A model generated the notes under the pieces. It had not been told where the DNA came from, did not search any database, and saw only the letters and a program-made list of their open reading frames with translations. Below, one piece after another: positions 1 to 9,626 of a stretch of DNA of 64,000 nucleotides. The stretch's first letter is position 1, and every line of letters begins with the position of its first letter. The stretch is from Myxococcota bacterium (GTDB taxonomy: Bacteria; Myxococcota_A; Bradymonadia; UBA7976; UBA1532), in NCBI GenBank assembly GCA_963169045.1, contig CAUJDF010000014.1, positions 186,001 through 250,000 on the forward strand, written 5' to 3'. Position numbers and translations under genes: made by a program.

Positions 1-317
1 TCGGCGAAGACGGTGTCGGCGGCGGCGACGATGGCGACGGAGACGCCCCGATCGCTGTTGGAGAGGCGCTTGACGGTGAGCTTGCCCGTCTTCTCCTGGC
101 CGTCGATCTCGACCTTCCAGGCGGCGGCGTCCTCGACGACGATCGGCTTGAGGTACTTGTCGAGCAGGCTCGCGTAGAACGTGAACTCGCCGTCGGGCGC
201 CTTCGCGGTGTCGACCGCGTCGAGGCGCAGGAGGGTCGCGCCCTGGAGGTTGACGTCCTGGGCGCCGGCCACCGACGCGAGGAGGAGGGCGGCGAGCAGC
301 AGCGACAGACGACGCAT
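1..317 (-). CDS. Secreted protein of unknown function, N-terminal part only
   Basis: The gene runs off the left edge, so only its first 105 codons are visible. They open with an Arg-Arg/Leu-rich signal peptide ending near residue 20 (A-G-A-Q), so the product is exported. The visible mature part is hydrophilic and beta-rich, with no motif I can name. The ATG shares its A with the TGA of the upstream FHA gene (TGATG), so the two are almost certainly translationally coupled. With a FHA protein and a von Willebrand lipoprotein upstream it may belong to a surface or signalling unit; that is inference from context. Confidence 0.75.
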   Translation of the reverse strand, partial: MRRLSLLLAALLLASVAGAQDVNLQGATLLRLDAVDTAKAPDGEFTFYASLLDKYLKPIVVEDAAAWKVEIDGQEKTGKLTVKRLSNSDRGVSVAIVAAADTVFA

Positions 318-1042
318 CAGTACAGTGCCTTGAACCGCAGGTCGGTCCGCCCGAGGCGGAGCGTGTCGTTGTCGACCAGCTCCTCGCGGGTGACCTTCTT
401 CCCGTTGACGAAGGTGCCGTTGGTCGACTCGCTGTCGACGACCTCGTACTTGCCGTCCTCGAAGCGGACGACCGCGTGGCGAGAGGACAGGTACTCGTCG
501 GTGATCACGACGTCGTTGTCGGCGGCGGCGCCGAGCGAGTTCTTCCCGGCGAAGATGCGGAAGTCGAGGCCCTTCTGGTTGCCGCTCATGACGACGACCC
601 AGCCCACGAGCTCGCGCTTGGGGCCCTTGAGCTGCTCGATGTCGATCGCGACGGTCTTGTTGCCCTGGATCATCGGGCCGCCGGACGGCGGCGCGGCGGG
701 CACGGGCGGGCCGCCCGCCGGCAGCGCCGTCGGTCGAGACGGCGGCGCCGCTCCGGCGCCGAGGGCCGTGCCGCAGTAGGGGCAGACCTCCCAGGAGGCG
801 TCGACCTCGCGGCCACAGCTGCCGCACGCCGGCGCGGCCTCGGCGGCCTCCTTCTTGCCGAAGGGCCACCAGCCCTTCTTCTCTTTGGGCTTCGCCGCGG
901 GCTTCGACTTCTGGCCGGACTTGGACACCGCGTTGTTCACCGCCTGACGGGCCTTGGCCTTGGCTTTGTACTCCGCATTGCCGACGCGGCCCTTGACCTC
1001 GCTCTCGATGCGGCCCTGCACCACGTCTCGCGGATCGCGCAT
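317..1042 (-). CDS. Zinc-ribbon plus FHA-domain protein
   Basis: The product is 241 residues. The first 70 are Lys/Ala-rich and helical. A two-CxxC zinc ribbon follows (Cys 73, 76, 87, 90), then a Pro-rich linker, and a C-terminal forkhead-associated domain from about residue 150 with the conserved SSRH and STNGT motifs. FHA domains bind phosphothreonine, so this is likely a cytoplasmic adaptor in Ser/Thr-kinase signalling. The start was placed at the ATG preceded by GGGAG; longer in-frame extensions are low-complexity arginine sequence. Its stop overlaps the start of the next gene. No kinase lies beside it; the nearest kinase-like gene is about 9 kb away. Confidence 0.88.
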   Translation of the reverse strand: MRDPRDVVQGRIESEVKGRVGNAEYKAKAKARQAVNNAVSKSGQKSKPAAKPKEKKGWWPFGKKEAAEAAPACGSCGREVDASWEVCPYCGTALGAGAAPPSRPTALPAGGPPVPAAPPSGGPMIQGNKTVAIDIEQLKGPKRELVGWVVVMSGNQKGLDFRIFAGKNSLGAAADNDVVITDEYLSSRHAVVRFEDGKYEVVDSESTNGTFVNGKKVTREELVDNDTLRLGRTDLRFKALY

Positions 1043-1121
1043 GGCTCCCGACCTCGCCCCTGGACGGCGCGATGATCCCCCACGGGGGGCCCGAGTGCAA
1101 GTCCGCGCAGGTCTTGAGAGT

Positions 1122-3071
1122 TCAGGGTGGGTCGACGAGGTACTCGACGGTGACGGTGCCTCCGGGCGGCGGGTGGTCGACCACGACGCCCACCCCGCGT
1201 CCGCACGCGGCGAGGTCCAGCCGCCACTCGTCCGGGTCGAGGCGCCGGCCGCCGGCCAGGGCGCGGCAGCGGCCGCCGGGGGGCGTCTCGCGCGCGCAGC
1301 TCGAGTACGCGCGCACGGCGTAGCGGTCCGGATCTTCGGCCTCGGCCGGCGCGCAGGCGCCCACCGCACCGCTCGCGTCCGCCACCAGGCACGCCGGTGG
1401 GGCCGCGAGGCACGCGACGAGCGGGTCGGTCACCGGGACGGCGGATCCGAAGAAGCTGCGGAAGCCGGCGTCGAACTGCGCGCCGGCGTCCTCGTCGCAG
1501 ATGCGGCAGGGGGAGGGTCCCTCGCCGGGCCTGCGCGGGCCGCAGCCGTGGTCCCCGAAGGTGGCGGCGAGCTCGGCGTAGCGGCGCCCGGAGAAGGCGA
1601 CGCCGGTGGGCGACTCGCAAACGGGGCGGTGCGGGCCGACGCACGTCCCGCCCGGGCAGCAGACGGACGACGACAGGCCGGGGTCGAACTCCGGCGACTC
1701 GGGATCGCAGCGCGGCTCGGCCACGCCGGGTACGTACTCGACGTCCTCGCCCGACGCGGTGACGTCGCGCGGACCGACGTAGGCGAGCACGAACACGTCG
1801 TCGGCCGGGCTGCGCTTGAGGTTGGCGAGGAACGCCTCGTAGTCGGCGACCGGCGTCAGCGCGTCGCGGTGCCAGACGCAGTTGCTGTTGTCGGCGCGGC
1901 TGATGGTGCAGCGCTCGGAGAAGCAGCGCTCCGGCGCCATGCCTTCGCACTCGGTCATCAAGCAGGCGCGCGCATCGCCGCCGGGGCACAGCCGCGCGTC
2001 CCGGTAGCCGTCCGGCACGCCGTCGCGGTCGGCGTCGCCGGGACCGTAACGGCAGATCGCGCGGAGCGAGGCGTTCGCGTTCAGGCTCGGCGCCGAGCAG
2101 TCGTCCTCGTCGCTGACGATCACCACGGCGAGCCGCGCGTCGGGCCGCAGGAACTCGGGCGCGTCGGCGTCGCCGCGGTCGTAGCTGCACAGCGTGTCGT
2201 ACCGGCCGTCGACGCAGCAGCGCCCGAACGCCTCGGCGTTCGGGCCATCGCACGAGAGCGCCGTGCGGACGGCCTCGAGCCCCGCCTCGAAGCCGTCGCC
2301 GCTCGTCCCGAGCGTCGTCAGGCACCGCAGCTGCTTCGCCAGCGTCACCGCGTCGGCCCGCACGTCGTCCGCGCCGAGGATCGTCGGCAGCGCCCCCGCC
2401 TCGATCAGCGCCTGGCAGTCGGCCGTGTCCGGCGCCCTCGGCATGCCCGAGTCGGGATCGACGCAGTTGAGCGCGGGCTCGGGCGGCGCGGGCCGGCGCA
2501 GGAAGCGTCCCGCGGCCCCCTCCGAGCGGAAGTCGGTGCTCACGACGGCGATCCGGTAGTCGACGTCGGCGAGCGGCAGGTCGACGGCGGCGCGCTCGAG
2601 CGCGTCGGCGAGCACGCCCTGCTCCTCGCACATCGAGCCGGAGTCGTCGACGACGAACAGGACGTCGAGCTTCGGCGCGGCGGGGCGCAGGAAGACCTCC
2701 CGGCGCAGCGCGCCGAGCGCGCGCCCTTCCTCGGTCGCGCGGCACTCGCCGCCGTCGCAGCGCATGTCGCCGGGGCAGTCGCCGTCGCCGCCGCAGACCG
2801 GCACGCACACCGCGCCCGGCGCCGGCCCGCACAGGTCGTCGAACGCCGGCTCGCCGGCGGCGGCGCACGCCCCTTCGCCGCAGGCATCGTCCGCGGCGCA
2901 CGGCCGCGTGCAGATGCCGCAGAGGCACGCGCTGCCTTCGGGGCACCGGCTGCCCTCGGCGGCGCAGTCGCCGAGCCAGTGCGTCTCGCTGCCGGTGGAG
3001 GGCTCGACGCTCAGCGGGGTGTCCTTGTTGCAGCCCGCGAGCAGCGCCCACGCCGCCACCCAACGTCTCAT
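1122..3071 (-). CDS. von Willebrand factor A-like lipoprotein
   Basis: The 649-residue product starts with a short lipoprotein signal (L-L-A-G-C, Cys 14), so it should be anchored in an envelope membrane. A cysteine-rich segment (residues about 36-110, EGF-like spacing) precedes a von Willebrand A fold whose metal-binding DxSxS site is DDSGS at 142-146. The C-terminal half is also rich in paired cysteines, as expected outside the cytoplasm. Families like this are common and usually uncharacterised in myxobacteria; adhesion or complex assembly is the usual guess. Its ATG overlaps the stop of the upstream gene by four bases (ATGA), so the pair is coupled. Confidence 0.85.
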   Translation of the reverse strand: MRRWVAAWALLAGCNKDTPLSVEPSTGSETHWLGDCAAEGSRCPEGSACLCGICTRPCAADDACGEGACAAAGEPAFDDLCGPAPGAVCVPVCGGDGDCPGDMRCDGGECRATEEGRALGALRREVFLRPAAPKLDVLFVVDDSGSMCEEQGVLADALERAAVDLPLADVDYRIAVVSTDFRSEGAAGRFLRRPAPPEPALNCVDPDSGMPRAPDTADCQALIEAGALPTILGADDVRADAVTLAKQLRCLTTLGTSGDGFEAGLEAVRTALSCDGPNAEAFGRCCVDGRYDTLCSYDRGDADAPEFLRPDARLAVVIVSDEDDCSAPSLNANASLRAICRYGPGDADRDGVPDGYRDARLCPGGDARACLMTECEGMAPERCFSERCTISRADNSNCVWHRDALTPVADYEAFLANLKRSPADDVFVLAYVGPRDVTASGEDVEYVPGVAEPRCDPESPEFDPGLSSSVCCPGGTCVGPHRPVCESPTGVAFSGRRYAELAATFGDHGCGPRRPGEGPSPCRICDEDAGAQFDAGFRSFFGSAVPVTDPLVACLAAPPACLVADASGAVGACAPAEAEDPDRYAVRAYSSCARETPPGGRCRALAGGRRLDPDEWRLDLAACGRGVGVVVDHPPPGGTVTVEYLVDPP

Positions 3072-4036
3072 GCCTCGTTCTCCTCGCGCAGCGTCTGCCC
3101 GACGTAGAAGATCACGCGCCGCGCCTCGTCCGGCGGCGCCCCCGCGCCCGCATTGTGGCCGTCGACACGCACGCGCAGGTCCGAGACCCGTGCGCGCGTC
3201 TCGCGCAACAGACCGTACACCTCCTCCTCGAAGGGATGCCCCGGCCAGACGTCGAAGCCATAGGTGCTGCCGCCGATGCGATCGTCCGGCCGCGCCTGGT
3301 TGGCGCCGCGACGGAGCTTCGTACACACGGCGGTCACGAGCGCCTGGTAGTGGTCGAAGAGGGCCGCCTCCCATCCCGCCGGGGTGCCATAGGGCACGAT
3401 GCACGCGTCGCAGCGGAAGGCACCGGCAACCTCGACGACGCGCCCGTCGGCAACGAGGCGGGCGAGCGCCGCGTCGAGGGCCGCGTCGTCCATGACGAGC
3501 GCGGCGGCGATCTGGGCGCGCGTCGCCGGCTGGTAGCGATTGACGGCCACCCAGACGAGCGCGGCGTCGCCCTCGGCGCGATCGCCGGTGCCGAGCTCGT
3601 CCGGCGACGCGGCGCGATAGACGGTGCGGTCGCCGCGCCCGGACTTGAACACCAGGCCCGACTCGACCAGGTCGTTGAGGACGCCGCGCACCGTGGCCTC
3701 GTCGTCGTAGCGGAAGCGCTGCATCACGTCGCCCCGCGGGACGAGGCCGCGCTCCTGCACGAAGCCGAGCACGGCCTCCCACAGCGTGCGACCGCGGTCG
3801 GTGGCGCTCTCCGACAGGCGCTGCACACGGCCGTGGTAGGTGCGCAGCGCCATGCCGAACATGTCGGCGATGACCTTGCCGCCGACGCCCTGCCCGCGCA
3901 GCGCGCGCACCAGGTCGAGGAAGACCTGGTCGGCGACGTGCGCCAGCGGCGCGCGGATGCCCGCCGAGGTCGCGAGCTGCGCGATGAGCACCGTGGTCTG
4001 GCGGACGACCGCGTCGATCAACGACGAGACGTTCAT
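3068..4036 (-). CDS. Unknown protein, winged-helix-like N-terminal half
   Basis: The product has 322 residues with no signal peptide. Residues 30-160 are helical and look like two winged-helix units: one contains a motif resembling a recognition helix (MFGMALRTYHGRV), the second the D-E-A-T-V-R-G-V-L-N-D-L-V pattern typical of DNA-binding wings. The rest is a mixed alpha/beta region with one Cys pair. It is probably cytoplasmic and possibly a regulator. I do not recognise the family. The start was chosen because AGGGGAG lies seven bases before the ATG. It is coupled to the downstream vWA lipoprotein gene by a four-base overlap. Confidence 0.75.
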   Translation of the reverse strand: MNVSSLIDAVVRQTTVLIAQLATSAGIRAPLAHVADQVFLDLVRALRGQGVGGKVIADMFGMALRTYHGRVQRLSESATDRGRTLWEAVLGFVQERGLVPRGDVMQRFRYDDEATVRGVLNDLVESGLVFKSGRGDRTVYRAASPDELGTGDRAEGDAALVWVAVNRYQPATRAQIAAALVMDDAALDAALARLVADGRVVEVAGAFRCDACIVPYGTPAGWEAALFDHYQALVTAVCTKLRRGANQARPDDRIGGSTYGFDVWPGHPFEEEVYGLLRETRARVSDLRVRVDGHNAGAGAPPDEARRVIFYVGQTLREENEA

Positions 4037-4191
4037 GTCGCTCCCCTTCGAGAGACATGGTGCACCGGCGGCGGGCGCGCGGGGGAGTGCTCGATCGTGC
4101 ACGCCCTCCGGGAGGCACTCGAGGGCCCTCCGGCCACCGTTCGCGGTCGCCGGGAGGCACCGACGTGGCTTCCCGCCTGCGTCGGGCCCCC

Positions 4192-7100
4192 TCAGGGCGC
4201 GAGGTAGTGCGTGCCGCGGCGCGCGCCGCGCTGGACGAGCGCGCCCGCCTCGACCCACGCGGCGAGACGGCGTCGCGCCTCGTCGGCATCGCAGGCGAGC
4301 GCCTCGCGGACGGAGGCGTTGGTGAGACGCCCGTCGGCGGCGAGCCGGGCGGCGACCGCCGCGGGCAGGGGCGACGCGGCGGCCGTGGGGGGCGGCGCGG
4401 CGGCCGTGGGGGGCGCCGGCGCGTCGGTGACGAGCGCGAGCTTCGGCGCGCGGGCGCCGGGCCCCTTCGCCGCGGGCGCCCCCGGCTCGGCCGCGAACAC
4501 CGCCTCGAGGTCCTCGCGCGTCAGCGCGTCGACCAACAGGCGATCCGCGTCGACCGTCGCCTCGAAGAGCGCGCGCTTGCGGTCCTGCAGCTCGAGGATC
4601 TTCTCCTCGACCGTGTCCCGCGCGACGAGCTTGTAGGCGATCACCGGCCGCGTCTGCCCGATGCGGTGCGCGCGGTCCGTCGCCTGCGCCTCGACCGCCG
4701 GGTTCCACCACGGGTCGAGGTGGATCACGTGGTCGGCGCCGGTCAGGTTCAGGCCGGTGCCGCCGGCCTTCAACGAGATGAGGAACACGGGCGGGCCGTC
4801 CTCGCGGTTCCAGCGCGCCTGCAGCTCTCCTCGCTCCCGCGTGCTCCCGTCGAGGTACAGGTACTCGACGCCCATCGCCTCGAGATCGGCGGCCACGAGC
4901 TTGAGCAACGACGGCCACTGGCTGAAGACGAGGGCGCGGTGCCCCTCCTCGACGAGCTCGCCGAGGGTGTCGCGCAGCAGCTCGAGCTTGGCCGACGCGC
5001 CGACGCCGCGCGCCTCGTCGAACGGGAGCAGGCGCGGATCGCAGCACGCCTGGCGCAGCCGCATGAGCGCCTCGAGCACCTGGATGGTGGCGCGGCCGAC
5101 GCCCTGCTCGGCGACGCGCCCCAGCACGCTGTCGCGGTACGTCTCCTTGACGCGCTCGTAGAGCCGGCGCTGGTCGGGGCCGAGCTCGCAGTACAGCACC
5201 TGCTCGGTGCGCGGCGGCAGCTCGGTGGCCACCTCGCGCTTGAGCCGGCGGAGCACGAACGGCCGCGTGCGCCGCTTGAGCGCCGCGAGCGCGTCGGCGT
5301 CCTGCTCGCGCTGCACGCGGTTGGCGTAGCGCTCGGCGAACGCCCGGCGGCTCCCGAAGAAGCCGGGCATGAGGAACTGGAAGATGCTCCACAGCTCGAG
5401 CAGGTGGTTCTCGAGCGGGGTGCCGGTCAGCGCCAGGCGGTGCTCGGCGTCGAGCTCGCGCGCCGCCTGCGCGATCTGGCTGTCCGGGTTCTTGATGTGC
5501 TGCGCCTCGTCGAGCACCGCGTAGCGCCAGTGCCGCCCGAGGATCGCCGCGTCCTGCCGGAGCAGCGCGTAGCTCGTCACCACCACGTCGACGTCCGCCG
5601 GCACCTCGCCGCGGCCCGCGCCGTGGTGCAGGTGGACGCGCAGGTCCGGCGCGAACCGCCGCGCCTCGCCCGCCCAGTTGTGGACCACCGAGGTCGGGGC
5701 GACGACGAGCGACGGCGGGCCCTTGCGATCGCCGTGCGTGTCGAGCAGCAGCGCCAGCGCCTGCAGCGTCTTGCCGAGCCCCATGTCGTCGGCGAGCACG
5801 CCGCCGAGGCCGAGCGCGCGCAGGAAGACGAGCCAGCGGAAGCCGTGGTGCTGGTAGGGGCGCAGCTCGGCGCGCAGGCCCTTCGGGAGCGGGCGCTCCG
5901 GCACGCGGTCGACGGCGGCGAGGCGCGCGGCGACGTCGCGCCAGCGGTCGCGGTCCGCCGAGGGCGCGGCCTCCTCGAGCAGCTCGGCGGCGAGCGGGGC
6001 GGCGAACGCGCCGAGGCGGCCGCGGCGCCCCTGCTTCATGTCAAGCAGCTCTTCGAGGTCGTCGGCGTGCCGCGCGAGCCACGCGCGCGGCAGACGGACG
6101 ACGCTGCCGTCGGGCAGCCGGTGGTAGCGGTCGCCGCGCCGCCACGAGGCGAGCACCGCCGCCGGCGCGACCTCGGCGCCGTCGGCGCCGAAGCCCACGT
6201 GCAGGTCGAACCAGTCGACGCCCGAGCTCAGCGCCGTGCGCGGGGTGAGCGTGCCGCGCAGCTTGCGCTCGCGGAGGGAGTCGTCGACGAAGACCTGCCA
6301 GCCCTCGAGCCGCTGGGGCGCGGCGAACAGGAAGTCGAGCGCGTCGTCGCCCTTCAGCGGCGGCGTCCCGGGCAGGAGCGCCTGCAGCGCGGCGAGGGCC
6401 TGCGCCTCCGCCCCCGGATCGCGCTCCACGAGCGTGCCGTCGGCGGCGCGCATGAGCGCCACCCCGCCGACCGCGGGCACCTCGACGTCGCCGTACCCGA
6501 AGCGGGCCTCGACGTGCAGCGCGCCGTCGGCCTCGCGCAGCATGAGGCGCGGGCGCGGCTGCCCCGAGGCCACCGCCAGCTTCTTCGTGTGCAGCCGCAC
6601 CGGCACCGGCGCGCGCAGCGCGAACGCCTCGACGAACGTCTCGACGTCCTCGGGCGGGACCTCCGGGGGCTCGAGCCCGATGGCTTCGAGCGCGCCGGTC
6701 GGCAGGTCCGGGGGCAGCGGGCGCAGCACGTCGTCGCGGCCGAGCGCCCAGCCCGTCCCCACGCGCAGGATGGCGCGCAGCTCGCCCTCCGCCCAGCGCA
6801 GCCGCAGGCCGCCGTCGCGGCGCTCGGTGGCCTCGAGCGCGGGCGCGAACGGGGTCTTGTCGACGCGCACCGGACGATCCTCGAAGACGAGCTCGGTCGC
6901 CTCGCCGAGGCGCGCCATGAGCTCGGTGTCGAGGCGCGCCACGGCCTCCTCGAAGCGCGACGACTCCGAGTAGCGGTAGGTCGTGGCGTGGGCGAGGAGG
7001 CGCCGCTGCTCGGCGAGCAGGCAGATCGCGCGGTCGCCGGCGGGCAGATCGCGCACCTGCCGCTCGATCGAGGCGAGCGACTTCGGCGCCGGCCGGGGGG

Positions 7101-7674
7101 CGAGCGGCCGGCCGCCGCGCTTCGCGGTGCGCACGAGCTGCAGCTCGAGGTGGCCATGGGCGAGCTGGTCGTCGCTCGCCGTGGGATCGGCGTGCAGGAC
7201 GCAGCGGATCCAGCCGCGCGGGCGGTCGTCCTCGGCGGCGGTCGCGGCGGTCGCGGCGGTGCCCATCTGCGCGGCCCACAGCCGCCACGCGGGCATCTGC
7301 AGCAGCTCGCGCTCCGCGGGGTCGGTCCAGGCGAGCGCGAGCGCCGCGGCGACCACGTGCTCGCAGCCCGATGCGCAGCGGTCGCAGCGCGCGTACGCCA
7401 GCCCGCCGTAGCTCGCGCCGTACTGCGAGAACGACACGATCCCGCCGCCGTTCGCCGCGGTGCCGACGAGGATGACCACCTCGTTCCCGCGCAGGTGGGC
7501 GACGACGTGCGTCGCGAGGTCGCGCACGCGCGCCCAGCGCTCCTTGGTGAAGCGCGGCGCCCGCACGTTCAGCTCGAGGAGCGACGCGGAGGCCATCGCC
7601 GCCTCCACGCGGGCGTCGGCGGGCACCCCCAGCGTGAGGGGGCGGTCCTGTCGAGTCGGCAGCTCGATCCGCAT
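4192..7674 (-). CDS. SNF2-family helicase with SWIM-like zinc finger
   Basis: The 1160-residue protein has the full set of SNF2 motifs: motif I DDMGLGKT, motif II DEAQ, LTGTPLEN, VFSQW, and the C-terminal AGGTGLNL ... WWNPAVE ... DRAHRIGQ. The N-terminal part carries a SWIM-like CxxC...CxH cluster (CDRCASGCEH, about residue 95-105). It belongs to the bacterial RapA/HepA-like group of ATP-dependent DNA translocases that remodel DNA-protein or transcription complexes. After the helicase comes a Pro/Ala linker and a short C-terminal winged-helix-like end, which is an added module. A 155-bp gap separates it from the next minus-strand gene, so cotranscription is possible but not proven. Confidence 0.95.
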   Translation of the reverse strand: MRIELPTRQDRPLTLGVPADARVEAAMASASLLELNVRAPRFTKERWARVRDLATHVVAHLRGNEVVILVGTAANGGGIVSFSQYGASYGGLAYARCDRCASGCEHVVAAALALAWTDPAERELLQMPAWRLWAAQMGTAATAATAAEDDRPRGWIRCVLHADPTASDDQLAHGHLELQLVRTAKRGGRPLAPRPAPKSLASIERQVRDLPAGDRAICLLAEQRRLLAHATTYRYSESSRFEEAVARLDTELMARLGEATELVFEDRPVRVDKTPFAPALEATERRDGGLRLRWAEGELRAILRVGTGWALGRDDVLRPLPPDLPTGALEAIGLEPPEVPPEDVETFVEAFALRAPVPVRLHTKKLAVASGQPRPRLMLREADGALHVEARFGYGDVEVPAVGGVALMRAADGTLVERDPGAEAQALAALQALLPGTPPLKGDDALDFLFAAPQRLEGWQVFVDDSLRERKLRGTLTPRTALSSGVDWFDLHVGFGADGAEVAPAAVLASWRRGDRYHRLPDGSVVRLPRAWLARHADDLEELLDMKQGRRGRLGAFAAPLAAELLEEAAPSADRDRWRDVAARLAAVDRVPERPLPKGLRAELRPYQHHGFRWLVFLRALGLGGVLADDMGLGKTLQALALLLDTHGDRKGPPSLVVAPTSVVHNWAGEARRFAPDLRVHLHHGAGRGEVPADVDVVVTSYALLRQDAAILGRHWRYAVLDEAQHIKNPDSQIAQAARELDAEHRLALTGTPLENHLLELWSIFQFLMPGFFGSRRAFAERYANRVQREQDADALAALKRRTRPFVLRRLKREVATELPPRTEQVLYCELGPDQRRLYERVKETYRDSVLGRVAEQGVGRATIQVLEALMRLRQACCDPRLLPFDEARGVGASAKLELLRDTLGELVEEGHRALVFSQWPSLLKLVAADLEAMGVEYLYLDGSTRERGELQARWNREDGPPVFLISLKAGGTGLNLTGADHVIHLDPWWNPAVEAQATDRAHRIGQTRPVIAYKLVARDTVEEKILELQDRKRALFEATVDADRLLVDALTREDLEAVFAAEPGAPAAKGPGARAPKLALVTDAPAPPTAAAPPPTAAASPLPAAVAARLAADGRLTNASVREALACDADEARRRLAAWVEAGALVQRGARRGTHYLAP

Positions 7675-7773
7675 CGGGGGCGCAGGATGGCCGCGACCCG
7701 CGCGCCGACGCAAGGCCGCTTGAACATCCGCGCCGCCGCCGCGTCGGCACTCACGAGGACGCTGGGGGCGGAA

Positions 7774-9567
7774 ATGCGCTGGAAGACGTGGCTGCTGGCG
7801 CTCGCGACGGGCGCATCGGGATGTCAGGACCTGTCCGCTTTCGTGGCGGCGGCACGCGGCGGCGACGGCGCGGGCCTGTTGACGGACGACGACGCCTTCC
7901 TGCACCTGCGGCGCGATCCGACGCGGGCGGCGCCGACGGACCTCGGCGCGGTGATGGGGCTGATCGACCGCGAGATCGCCGGCGATGACGGCGAGGTCGA
8001 CGACCCGGCCCAGCAGGCGCTGCTCCGCAAGGTGGCCCCCGCGCGCCAGGCGATCGACGAGGGCGGCTACCAGCGGCTCGAGGCGGCGCCGGCGGCGGCG
8101 CGTTCGGGCGACGCCTGCGGCTGGGACTTCGATCCGGGCCGGCTCGAGGACCGCCACCTCATCCCCGGCGCCGACCGCATCCCCGTGCGGAACCAGGGCG
8201 GTCGCGGCACGTGCGCGGCGTTCACCGGCGTCGGCGCCGTCGAGTACGCGGCGCTCCGCGCGGACCCCGGCCTGCGCACGCTCGACCTCTCCGAGCAGCG
8301 CTTCTACTTCAACTCGAAGCCCGAGTGCGCCGCCCCCGGGGCCTGCGACGCGCCGTACAGCGAGGGCTCGTGGTACGGCGTGGGCTTCGAGCACTCCGTG
8401 GCGAGCGCGCGCCCCGACCTCCCGCGCGAGGACACCTGCCCCTACCAGGCGTTCCCCGGCGACAACGACGTGTACCCGCAGGGCCCCGGCTGCGAGGAGG
8501 GCGCGGTGAAGCTGACCGAGGTCGGCACGTGGTGCGGCGTGGGCGAGCTCGTCGAGGTGCTGAACCAGGGATACGCCGTGCCGTGGGCGAGCCCGCTGTC
8601 GTCGAACTGGGAGTCCAACGACGGCCTGATCACGAAGCGCGACTTCACGGCGGCCGGCGAGAGCATCCACGCCGGCGGACATGCGTACCTGATCGTCGGC
8701 TACCGGCGGCTGCCCGAGATGCCCGAGGAGGGCGGCCTGTGCTTCATCGTGAAGAACTCGTGGGGCCTCGGCTGGGGGGCCGGCGGCTACAGCTGCATGA
8801 CCCTCGCGTGGATGAAGGCCGTTCAGTACCGCGACGGCGGCGAGTTCATCGAGCGGGCGCACCCCTACGTGCGGGCGGTGGCGCTCGGCGAGGGCGGCGC
8901 GCCGGCGCCCGAGCCCGAGCCGGCGCCCGAGCCCGAGCCGGTGGTTTTCCGCGAGACGCGCGTCCTCGGGCCCGACGAGGCGATGTACGTGCTGTACGCG
9001 GCGCAGCGCGGCGACGAGCTCCTGCTCCGCGGCGACGACGCGACGGCCGAGCCGCTGCGGGTCGCGCTCGACGGCGACCGGCTCGTCTACGACGGCGACG
9101 TGGTCGGCCGGCGCGACGGCGATGCGCTCACGCTGTGCACCGGCGAGTGGGCGGCGCTCTGCGCGCTGCGCTATCGCGACGACGACGGCCGGCTGAGCGT
9201 GCAGTTCCGCGACGAGGCGCTGCGCGCGGTCAAGGCGTGGGAGGTGGCGCCGACGCGCGGCCACTGGGAGGCGATCGCCGGCGGCCTGGACCTCTTCCGC
9301 CCGCGCGACCTCGGCAGCGTCGAGTTCCTGCTGAACCCGGAGACCTACGTGCGCCTCGGCGGCGGCGTCCCGCTGCGCCTGTCGCTCGACCCCGGCGACG
9401 ACCCGCTGCGCTTCGACCTGCGTCTGCAGGGCGTCACCGTGGGCCGCCTCGACCTGCTCGACCTCGCGGGCACCGACCTGTGCGGCGGCGAGTTCGCGGG
9501 CGTCTGCCAGATCGTGCGCGGCGAGCGCCCCGTGATCGTGCCGCGCAACGGACGCAAGTGGCGGTGA
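7774..9567 (+). CDS. Papain-family (C1) cysteine peptidase lipoprotein
   Basis: The product has 597 residues. It starts with a lipoprotein signal (T-G-A-S-G-C, Cys 17), so the peptidase should face outward. The papain catalytic set is complete: QGGRGTCAAF with Cys 147, GGHAY with His 303, and KNSWGLGWG with Asn 328. A Pro-Glu repeat linker (about residues 374-388) separates the peptidase from a beta-rich C-terminal region of about 200 residues that I cannot assign. The start ATG has GGGGGCGG just upstream. It is divergent from the SNF2 gene (99 bp gap). The substrate is unknown; the intact triad argues for activity. Confidence 0.9.
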   Translation: MRWKTWLLALATGASGCQDLSAFVAAARGGDGAGLLTDDDAFLHLRRDPTRAAPTDLGAVMGLIDREIAGDDGEVDDPAQQALLRKVAPARQAIDEGGYQRLEAAPAAARSGDACGWDFDPGRLEDRHLIPGADRIPVRNQGGRGTCAAFTGVGAVEYAALRADPGLRTLDLSEQRFYFNSKPECAAPGACDAPYSEGSWYGVGFEHSVASARPDLPREDTCPYQAFPGDNDVYPQGPGCEEGAVKLTEVGTWCGVGELVEVLNQGYAVPWASPLSSNWESNDGLITKRDFTAAGESIHAGGHAYLIVGYRRLPEMPEEGGLCFIVKNSWGLGWGAGGYSCMTLAWMKAVQYRDGGEFIERAHPYVRAVALGEGGAPAPEPEPAPEPEPVVFRETRVLGPDEAMYVLYAAQRGDELLLRGDDATAEPLRVALDGDRLVYDGDVVGRRDGDALTLCTGEWAALCALRYRDDDGRLSVQFRDEALRAVKAWEVAPTRGHWEAIAGGLDLFRPRDLGSVEFLLNPETYVRLGGGVPLRLSLDPGDDPLRFDLRLQGVTVGRLDLLDLAGTDLCGGEFAGVCQIVRGERPVIVPRNGRKWR

Positions 9568-9626
9568 GGCGCGCCCGCCGTGGCAGCGCCGTTGACCGGC
9601 CGCCGCGACGGTGCTCGGATCGGCCG

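Noticed and set aside
4037-4191. Hairpins after the SNF2 gene as terminator
   Set aside because: Several short GC palindromes exist but none is followed by a T-run and GC content makes them expected by chance.
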